From: CAZMVU01 sp964569295
Lineage (GTDB): Bacteria; Hydrogenedentota; Hydrogenedentia; Hydrogenedentales; JAGMZX01
DNA length: 8,494 nucleotides
Assembly: GCA_964569295.1 (NCBI GenBank)
Contig: CAZMVU010000209.1
Span: 1 to 8,494 of the forward strand
Direction of reading: 5' to 3'
Shown: positions 1-5,052 of the stretch, piece by piece
How the letters are laid out: each line of letters begins with the position of its first letter
How positions within the stretch are numbered: position 1 is the first letter of the stretch
Notes under the pieces: model-generated
Seen by the model: the letters and a program-made list of their open reading frames with translations, nothing else
What the model was told of the DNA's origin: nothing
The model's database searches: none
Made by a program: the position numbers and the translations under genes

Positions 1-227
1 CGAGCCGAAACAGTCCACAGGGAGCGCGAGCGTACCCGCGAGCCGAAACAGTCCACAGGGAGCGCGAGCGTACCCGCGAGCCGAAACAGTCNNNNNNNNN
101 NNNNNNNNNNNNNNNNNNNNNNNNNNNNNNNNNNNNNNNNNNNNNNNNNNNNNNNNNNNNNNNNNNNNNNNNNNNNNNNNNNNNNNNNNNNCATAGGGAG
201 GGCGAGCGTACCCGCGAGCCGAAACAG
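1..227. repeat. 38-bp tandem repeat array, interrupted by assembly gap
   Basis: Two complete head-to-tail copies (1-38 and 39-76) are identical, and a third begins at 77 and is cut by the N run at 91. After the gap, 192-214 matches the second part of the unit with two differences (positions 194 and 201), and 215-227 matches its first 13 bases before similarity stops. The unit opens with CGAGCCGAAACAG, ends with GCGAGCGTACCCG, and contains CGCGAGC twice when read across the unit junction. There is no variable spacer between copies, so it is not a CRISPR array. The unit has no stop codon in any of the six frames, but 38 is not a multiple of three. Total copy number is unknown because of the gap. 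Function is not known. Confidence 0.93.
92..191. other. Assembly gap (100 N)
   Basis: Exactly 100 undetermined bases lie inside the tandem repeat. A round number of this size is usually a scaffolding placeholder, so the real missing length may differ. Assembly probably broke here because the repeat could not be resolved. Confidence 0.97.
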
Positions 228-403
228 CCGATGATGCTCGAAATTCTATCGTTCTTTATTGCCCGTTACGACCCTTAAGGCACTAATGCTCCTTTTGCCT
301 GCCCGGTAGCAGCGGACTCCAGAGGGTCGCGGCCATGTAACAGGCAAGACCGTGGCCGGCGCGTTTTCCGTAATAAACAGCGAGTACCTTGCCAGGGCCG
401 AAA

Positions 404-434
404 TTCAACGTACGCAGGTTCGCGGTGTTATAAT
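404..434 (+). promoter_or_regulatory. Putative promoter of the DUF1294 gene
   Basis: A perfect TATAAT -10 box lies at 429-434. The best -35 candidate is TTCAAC at 404-409, only 3 of 6 matches with a 19-base spacer, so the -35 is weak. Transcription would start near 441, giving a leader of about 37 bases before the ATG at 478. The -10 box overlaps the in-frame ATG at 433, which argues against that upstream ATG being the start. Confidence 0.5.
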
Positions 435-467
435 GCGGCTTCCAAGAGGGCGCCCAGCCCCGGCACC

Positions 468-474
468 AAGGAGG
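468..474 (+). promoter_or_regulatory. Ribosome binding site deciding the DUF1294 start
   Basis: AAGGAGG is a near-perfect Shine-Dalgarno sequence ending three bases before the ATG at 478. The spacing is short but the match is the strongest in the region. It selects 478 over the in-frame ATGs at 352 and 433. Confidence 0.7.
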
Positions 475-477
475 TTT

Positions 478-864
478 ATGCGAAACACCAGCACTTTTTT
501 CGCGCGGCATTCCGTTTTGTTCGCGCTGGCGGCGGCGTTTCTCTTCGTCCTGTTTTTCCTGCCGTGGTTTCTCGAGGCGGCCGGCACCCCATGGCTGTTG
601 CAGGTGCTTCGCACCGTGTACCTCGCGTTAACGGTGGCCACCTTCGGCGGTTGGGCGTGGGACAAGTACCGCGCCGTGTCCCAGGGCTGGCGTGTGGCGG
701 AGAAGACACTGCTTGCGCTCACGCTGGCCGGCGGAATGCTCGGGGCCATGGCTGGCATGCTCGTGTTTCGCCACAAAACACGCCATCGCCTCTTTTGGAC
801 GGCGGCTTATGCGGCGTTCGTGTTGCATTTGGCAATCTTGTGGGTATTGTTCGTGCGCGGGTAG
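478..864 (+). CDS. DUF1294 family small integral membrane protein
   Basis: The product has 128 residues and is predicted to sit in the inner membrane. Hydrophobic segments lie at about residues 12-32, 38-58, 77-96 and 107-125. The DUF1294 signature is visible: W61-D62-K63-Y64 after the second segment, R72-V73-A74-E75 (the family usually has R-[VI]-P-E), the G85-G86 and G89-A90 glycine-rich helix, then R98-H99-K100-T101 and F106. DUF1294 proteins have no established biochemical role. Some proteobacterial members carry an N-terminal cold-shock domain, which is absent here, so this is the short stand-alone form. The start at 478 is chosen for its AAGGAGG site; longer in-frame starts would add an Arg/Pro-rich stretch unlike the family. 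It has its own promoter candidate and is separated from the next gene by 245 bases containing a hairpin, so it is probably monocistronic. The proline-to-alanine change in the RVPE motif is the only oddity. Confidence 0.88.
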   Translation: MRNTSTFFARHSVLFALAAAFLFVLFFLPWFLEAAGTPWLLQVLRTVYLALTVATFGGWAWDKYRAVSQGWRVAEKTLLALTLAGGMLGAMAGMLVFRHKTRHRLFWTAAYAAFVLHLAILWVLFVRG

Positions 865-949
865 CCGCCATTGGCCCGGGCGCACCGGGCGCAGGGTGGG
901 ATACAGCACCTGAAGGTACGCCTTACAGCGGGGCCACCCCCTTCATGCG

Positions 950-983
950 CCGGGCGGCAGGCAAACCGTTTGACTGCCTCCGG
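950..983. other. Strong imperfect hairpin between DUF1294 and TolC genes
   Basis: CCGG (950-953) pairs with CCGG (980-983), GGCAG (956-960) with CTGCC (974-978), and CAAA (962-965) with TTTG (969-972) around a CCG loop. The arms total 13 base pairs with one G/A mismatch and a small internal loop. No T run follows on either strand, so it is not a canonical intrinsic terminator. It may end transcription of the DUF1294 gene in a U-tract-independent way, or protect or regulate a transcript. Only the pairing is directly seen. Confidence 0.5.
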
Positions 984-1017
984 TGTGTGCAGTAGACTTC
1001 GAAACCGGTGGGGCGCC

Positions 1018-1045
1018 TTGCCGCAGGGCCGCGATACCCCATAAG
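1018..1045 (+). promoter_or_regulatory. Weak promoter candidate for the TolC gene
   Basis: TTGCCG (1018-1023) and CATAAG (1040-1045) are separated by 16 bases. They match the sigma-70 boxes at 3 of 6 and 4 of 6 positions. This is the best pair seen in the 245-base spacer, but it could be chance. Confidence 0.22.
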
Positions 1046-1109
1046 CAGCGACAAAAACCGCAGGGCGGCGTGTGTGCACTGAGCGCCCTCGAAACAGCGG
1101 GAGAACACC

Positions 1110-2984
1110 ATGCAGCCAAAATACAAGCCCCTCTTCCCAACGGTCTTGTGGCTGAGTATCGTGCTGGCGATGACGGGGACGCGCCTGCATGCGCAACCGG
1201 CCGGCGTGACCGAGGCCGCACCTGCCACACAGGAAGACCGTAACCTGCCCAGCGAACCGCAAGGACAGCGGCCCGCAGCACCGCCGCCAACCGCCGAGGA
1301 AGACACGGCCGGGACCGAAATGACCGTGCCGGCCCAACCCGTCGAGGCTACTGAGCAGGTCGAGTTGCGGTATGAGGATTTTTTCGAAACTGCCGATCGC
1401 TCGATTCAGCGCCAGATCGACGTCGACCTCATTGACCTCGACCAGTTGCGTCAAGCCCTTGATGTAGAGTTCGGTCAATCGCAAGTGCGTCTCTCGCTCG
1501 ATGACTGCCTGATGCTGGCCCTCGAGAACAATCCCGACATTCTGGTGAGTCAGTATGAGCCGTTGAAGGCGGACGGCGACATCATGTCGGCCAAGGGTGA
1601 GTTCGATCCGGTGGCCCGCACCGACATGAACTACACCGAGTCTTCGCAGGCGGCCTCGCAGCAGATCCGGGTGTTCGGCGGCATATCGAGCATCGAAAGT
1701 TACACTACCACCTCGACCACCAGTATGAGCCAAAAGTTGCACACGGGCACGGTGTGGAATCTGGCATTTTCCCTCAACCGTGAAGAAACCACTTTTGGCG
1801 GTTTCATTGAAGAGTGGGACGGCGCCATCACCGTCTCGCTTACCCAGCCGCTACTGCGCGGCGTTGGCACGCGCGTGAACAAGGTGCGTATTTCGCAGGC
1901 ACGAAACGCGAAGGACATCGCCGAGGAGCAAATGCGCCTCACCGTCATGCAGACCACCGCCAGCGTTATCAAGGCCTACTGGGACCTCGTCGGGGCGGTC
2001 GAGAACCTCAAGGTGCGCCAGGAATCGCTGCGCAATGCGGAGCGCCTGCTCACCATCAACGAGACCCGCCGTGAAATCGGCACCGCCGCCGACACCGATG
2101 TACTGCAAGCAAAAGCGGGCGTGGCCACGCGCCAGAGCGAACTCGTCATGGCGCGCAATGCCGTGGGCACCGCCGGGGACCAACTCAAACAAATCCTCGA
2201 CCTGCGCGACGGCGAGCACCTCTCGCGGGCGCGCATCATTCCTACAAGCCGCCCGCACATCGATGAGGAGGATCTGGTGGCGCAGGAAGAGCTGGATACC
2301 TTTCTCGCACGGCATGTGGAACTGGCCATCGACAACCGGCCCGAGGTGAATATGGCGGCGCTCACCGTCGACAATGCCGAGCTCGAGAAACTGAGCGCCC
2401 GCAACCAGATGCTGCCCCAGTTCGATGCCGGCGTATCCTACACCCAGGGCGGCCGCCAACGCAGCATCGACGATGTCCTGACGGGGATCCGGGCGGGTCA
2501 GACGGACGTACTAAGCTTCACCATCACCGGCTCGGTGCCGATCGGTAACCGCGCGGCGCGGGGACAGCATTTGCGCGCCAGGCTCGGCGTGCGCGAGGCG
2601 GAACAGCGCCACGCGAACGCCGAACAGCAGCTCATGCTCGGCGTACACCTGGCCGTGCGCAACATGTTTACCAACCAGACCCTTATCGAGAGTACGCGCC
2701 AAGCCCGCGAGTTCCAGGAGGTCAGTGTGACCGCCGAGGAAAAGCGCTTGCGTCTGGGCGTCACCACCAGTTACCAGGTACTGCTCGTGCAGGAAGACCT
2801 CACCGCCGCCCAGACCCAGGAAGTGCAGGCTATAGTGGACTACCAAAAGGCCCGTACCGACCTGCGCCTTGCAGCCGGCACCCTGCTCGAGGACCTCGGC
2901 ATCGCGTTTACACCCCCCGAAGAAGAGCGCGCTGTGGGCTATATCGACAGCGTCACGCCCCGTCTGCCCAGTGCCGGCGAATAG
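1110..2984 (+). CDS. TolC-family outer-membrane efflux/secretion channel protein
   Basis: The 624-residue product is an outer-membrane factor. Such proteins trimerise into a beta-barrel plus alpha-helical tunnel that exports drugs, metals or proteins together with an inner-membrane pump and a periplasmic adaptor. Residues 1-28 are a Sec signal peptide (basic start, hydrophobic core at about 11-23, cleavage expected after L-H-A28). No lipobox cysteine is present. Residues 29-90 are Pro/Ala/Glu/Gln-rich and probably disordered. Two outer-membrane-efflux repeats follow, at about 127-360 and 400-595. Each starts with helix text of the type L-x-L-x-x-x-L-x-x-A-L-x-x-N (L128 to N140). The first has the loop S243-L-T-Q-P-L-L-R250 and long helices at 255-345. 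The second has the strand T471-I-T-G-S-V-P-I and helices at 480-590 ending in the usual A-x-x-x-L-x-x-x-x-G pattern. At 624 residues it is longer than common members (about 450-500), mostly through the N-terminal extension. GGGAG at 1099-1103 precedes the ATG by six bases. No adaptor or pump gene is adjacent, so the substrate is unknown. Confidence 0.93.
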   Translation: MQPKYKPLFPTVLWLSIVLAMTGTRLHAQPAGVTEAAPATQEDRNLPSEPQGQRPAAPPPTAEEDTAGTEMTVPAQPVEATEQVELRYEDFFETADRSIQRQIDVDLIDLDQLRQALDVEFGQSQVRLSLDDCLMLALENNPDILVSQYEPLKADGDIMSAKGEFDPVARTDMNYTESSQAASQQIRVFGGISSIESYTTTSTTSMSQKLHTGTVWNLAFSLNREETTFGGFIEEWDGAITVSLTQPLLRGVGTRVNKVRISQARNAKDIAEEQMRLTVMQTTASVIKAYWDLVGAVENLKVRQESLRNAERLLTINETRREIGTAADTDVLQAKAGVATRQSELVMARNAVGTAGDQLKQILDLRDGEHLSRARIIPTSRPHIDEEDLVAQEELDTFLARHVELAIDNRPEVNMAALTVDNAELEKLSARNQMLPQFDAGVSYTQGGRQRSIDDVLTGIRAGQTDVLSFTITGSVPIGNRAARGQHLRARLGVREAEQRHANAEQQLMLGVHLAVRNMFTNQTLIESTRQAREFQEVSVTAEEKRLRLGVTTSYQVLLVQEDLTAAQTQEVQAIVDYQKARTDLRLAAGTLLEDLGIAFTPPEEERAVGYIDSVTPRLPSAGE

Positions 2985-3178
2985 GCCGCGCCCCCGCCCA
3001 ACGGGAATGAAGACCGCTATCGGCCACTCGCCAGATACGACGGCCACGCTTCAACCGGGGCATGGCTATCGTGGACCCACATGGTTTTCCCTATCGCGGG
3101 CCTTATAGTAGCCACGTTGCTTATCCACGGCCGGCCGAGCGGGACCCCGCAGGGATTGTCCCGAGCCGCCCGCGCCGG
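2985..3178. other. Convergent intergenic spacer with hairpin at 3140-3163
   Basis: These 194 bases separate two genes that end facing each other, where a bidirectional terminator would be expected. The best structure is CGGGAC (3140-3145) pairing with GTCCCG (3158-3163); CCC (3146-3148) and GGG (3152-3154) can extend the stem. It sits just downstream of the minus-strand gene's stop, but no T run follows on either strand, so termination is only inferred. A GGCCGGCC palindrome is at 3129-3136. No gene is seen in the spacer. Confidence 0.4.
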
Positions 3179-4774
3179 TCACATCGTCTCCCGGCGGCGG
3201 CGCGCCCGGAGAACGCCTGCAAGTCCCATCAACAGCAGCAGACTGCCCAACACCACCGGTCCCGTGAGGGGTACGGTCGCATCCCGCGGCTCGGTACCAT
3301 TCAGCAAGGCATTGCGCGCTACGTATACGTAGAAACTGCGCGACTTATGGCCGTCTCGTGTGTTGTCGTACTCTTCGCCGTTGGTGTACTCGTCAGCATC
3401 CAGGTCGCCCAAGGGCGAGAACGGTTCACCCCCGGCGCCGGTGACCGTCGTGTAAGTGCGTGTCAAGCCGAGCTGTGAAGCAATAGCATTGCGCATGCTG
3501 CTGCTTGTCGAGAGCAGGGCGGCGATCAGTTCGAGTTGGTCCGGGTAACTCGAGGCCACGGCCGGGTCCGTCTGCAACGACGCGAGATTATCCTGGTAGA
3601 CGCAGGTCATCTGGTGCGTCAGCCGGCCGCGCACCTCGCACAAGACATCGCGGAACAGCGCCACTTCCCAGTGGTCCGTCAAGCCATTGTTGTCCACATC
3701 GGCCTCGGTCCAGTCCAGGCCGAAAGCCGCAGAATACAGCGCAGGGAATTGCGCGTCGAAGTCCGGGCAGACCTCGAGCGGCGGGCACAGCGGTATTTCC
3801 CCTTCCCCTTCCCCTTCCCCTTCCCCTTCCCCTTCCCCTTCACCCTCGCCCTCGCCCTCGCCTTCGCCTTCACCGCCATTCTCAGGCTCGATGAAAGTGC
3901 CGGTAAGCGTGATCGGGCCAAGGGAACTCGTGGCGTAGCCCTGCACCTTGATGGTGAAAATGTCGTCTTCCAGGGCGGCCCCGAAAAGGTTGAAGAATCC
4001 CAGCTCGACCGGCGACGTGCGGGGGATTATGTTACGCAGGCTGCCAACTTCTTGAGGCTCGTCAGGCGTATCGTCGCGGTATACAACGAACTCTTGCAGC
4101 ATCGTGTTGGCACTGGCGTTGTAATCGAGGGTTATGGCTATTTTAGTGACCTCATCGCCCACGGCGATACAGGTCGCACCGTCTGGCTCATAAGGGCTCT
4201 CGGCAATGTTGGGGTTGCTGTTGCGGACGACCCATTCGAACAGCGCCTCACTGGTGAAGGGGTCGACGCCCGGCCATTCAATGCCGAATCGGAACCGGTT
4301 CACATCGACTTCGTTCTCGGTAAACGGTGTGCCAATATACAGATATGAATTGCTGCTCGACAGAACGGGGTCATCGCTGCCCGTTTCCTGAATGGTGCTG
4401 TCCACAGTCCACTCCGCGGTGAGCTCCCAATCATGGTCGTCACTCACGACAACCGGCCGGTAAGAAGCCGGACCGCCACCTGCGGCCTCCCCAAGTACGA
4501 TATAGCCCTCGCCGCCTTCATCCGGGTCGTCCGTAACACTCACCTCAAAGGTGTTGTCGCCTTGTACCTGGAGGATATTGTTCCCACCATTCGGGCCCTC
4601 GGTCGGCGTGGCCGCGTCCGGGTCGCCCAAGGGCGCCGGCTCGGTCCAATACAGAATGCCTGGTCCCTCGGCCTCTCCCCATGTCATTGTCTTGGAGACC
4701 AGTTCCTGCGCAAAGGCCGGCCCCGCCATCAAAGCAACGGCTGCCAGCACGCCGATTGTTTTCATATACCACAT
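3179..4774 (-). CDS. Secreted Gly-Glu-linker protein with EF-hand-like loops and C-terminal membrane anchor, function unknown
   Basis: I do not recognise a named family. The 531-residue product starts with a Sec signal peptide (1-22, cleavage after A-F-A22). Residues 23-296 are acidic and look beta-rich, and may form a jelly-roll or lectin-like domain (inference). Residues 301-326 are thirteen Gly-Glu pairs, an extended acidic linker. The region after it has four cysteines (C330, C336, C379, C391), which could form disulfides, and two EF-hand-type calcium loops. The first, D359-V-D-N-N-G-L-T-D-H-W-E370, has ligands at loop positions 1, 3, 5, 9 and 12; the second is D457-L-D-A-D-E-Y-T-N-G-E-E468. 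The C-terminus has V501-P-L-T-G505, a hydrophobic helix to about 521, and a basic tail R-A-R-R-R-R. This three-part tail resembles PEP-CTERM-type sorting signals. The start is set by GGGAGGAA at 4784-4791; an alternative ATG three codons later (4765) is also possible. A surface or envelope role, perhaps carbohydrate or matrix binding, is likely but unproven. Confidence 0.85.
   Translation of the reverse strand: MWYMKTIGVLAAVALMAGPAFAQELVSKTMTWGEAEGPGILYWTEPAPLGDPDAATPTEGPNGGNNILQVQGDNTFEVSVTDDPDEGGEGYIVLGEAAGGGPASYRPVVVSDDHDWELTAEWTVDSTIQETGSDDPVLSSSNSYLYIGTPFTENEVDVNRFRFGIEWPGVDPFTSEALFEWVVRNSNPNIAESPYEPDGATCIAVGDEVTKIAITLDYNASANTMLQEFVVYRDDTPDEPQEVGSLRNIIPRTSPVELGFFNLFGAALEDDIFTIKVQGYATSSLGPITLTGTFIEPENGGEGEGEGEGEGEGEGEGEGEGEGEGEIPLCPPLEVCPDFDAQFPALYSAAFGLDWTEADVDNNGLTDHWEVALFRDVLCEVRGRLTHQMTCVYQDNLASLQTDPAVASSYPDQLELIAALLSTSSSMRNAIASQLGLTRTYTTVTGAGGEPFSPLGDLDADEYTNGEEYDNTRDGHKSRSFYVYVARNALLNGTEPRDATVPLTGPVVLGSLLLLMGLAGVLRARRRRETM
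3797..3874 (-). repeat. Hexanucleotide microsatellite encoding (Gly-Glu)13
   Basis: Thirteen consecutive six-base units encode Gly-Glu on the minus strand. On the plus strand, 3797-3838 is seven perfect copies of TTCCCC, followed by six units with mixed codons (TTCACC, CTCGCC three times, TTCGCC, TTCACC). Unit length is a multiple of three, so gain or loss of a unit changes linker length without breaking the frame. Confidence 0.97.
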
Positions 4775-4783
4775 AACCAAGAG

Positions 4784-4791
4784 TTCCTCCC
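4784..4791 (-). promoter_or_regulatory. Ribosome binding site deciding the start of the Gly-Glu-linker gene
   Basis: Read on the minus strand this is GGGAGGAA, nine bases before the ATG at 4774. The next in-frame ATG (4765) would be 18 bases away, so 4774 is preferred. It also argues against the far upstream in-frame ATG at 5038, which would place 88 Cys/Arg-rich residues before a good signal peptide. Confidence 0.7.
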
Positions 4792-4829
4792 GACAACGTC
4801 GCGGACCTTCCCTGGATCGAAACGCTCTC

Positions 4830-4835
4830 AGTATA
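4830..4835 (-). promoter_or_regulatory. Putative -10 box for the Gly-Glu-linker gene
   Basis: On the minus strand this reads TATACT (5 of 6 matches to TATAAT). It would start transcription near 4823 with a leader of about 49 bases. I see no good -35 box at the expected spacing, though the upstream stretch 4838-4870 is AT-rich for this window. Confidence 0.35.
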
Positions 4836-4902
4836 CACGAAGGAAGAGGATTTTTCTGCCCTTTCTTTTTCACGCCCCCACATGGGCAATCGTGACGCCG
4901 AA

Positions 4903-4923
4903 GCGGGCACTCCGTGGGCCCGC
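4903..4923. other. GC-rich hairpin downstream of the ferredoxin reductase gene
   Basis: GCGGGC (4903-4908) pairs with GCCCGC (4918-4923) around a nine-base loop. It lies about 130 bases after the reductase stop and just upstream of the next gene's promoter candidate. No T run follows on the minus strand, so a terminator role is only possible. The rest of the 278-base spacer (4775-5052) holds no gene that I can support. Confidence 0.35.
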
Positions 4924-5052
4924 CATCCACAAGGATAGCGCCAATGGCTGCGGCTCCCTTGCAGCATGGGTTCATTGTGGCCGAGTGGCGGGGCAAGGCG
5001 CAAACATGTGCCAAGGGCGAATCGACTCCGGAACGCAAGTGCTGCCGCCGGT

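Larger units (their letters stand above)
228..477. other. Non-coding stretch between repeat array and DUF1294 gene
   Basis: No convincing gene is seen in these 250 bases. The part from about 238 to 296 is clearly more AT-rich than the rest of the window. TTGCCTG (295-301) and CAGGCAA (341-347) form an inverted repeat with a 39-base loop, which is too wide to be a normal terminator. In the frame starting at 192 the end of the array reads into a short open stretch that stops at 276-278; I regard this as chance. The promoter for the next gene lies near the right end. Confidence 0.5.

Noticed and set aside
1..227. CRISPR array
   Set aside because: The copies are directly adjacent with a fixed 38-bp period and no variable spacers.
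192..278. C-terminal end of a protein reading out of the repeat array
   Set aside because: The frame stays open only to a TAA at 276-278, its text is low-complexity, and the start would lie in or beyond the gap. Nothing independent supports it.
807..1742. Minus-strand open frame of 311 codons crossing the DUF1294-TolC spacer
   Set aside because: It overlaps the 5' third of the TolC gene in antisense and has low-complexity Gly/Arg/Cys-rich text without any motif.
3121..3129. DnaA box / replication origin
   Set aside because: TTATCCACG is one mismatch from the DnaA box, but it is single and there is no dnaA, dnaN or AT-rich unwinding region nearby. The TCCACA in the tandem repeat differs from the box at three positions.
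3536..4348. Plus-strand frames with Pro-Phe or Pro-Ser repeats
   Set aside because: These are other-frame readings of the Gly-Glu microsatellite and the flanking minus-strand gene, which has a signal peptide, ribosome site and anchor.
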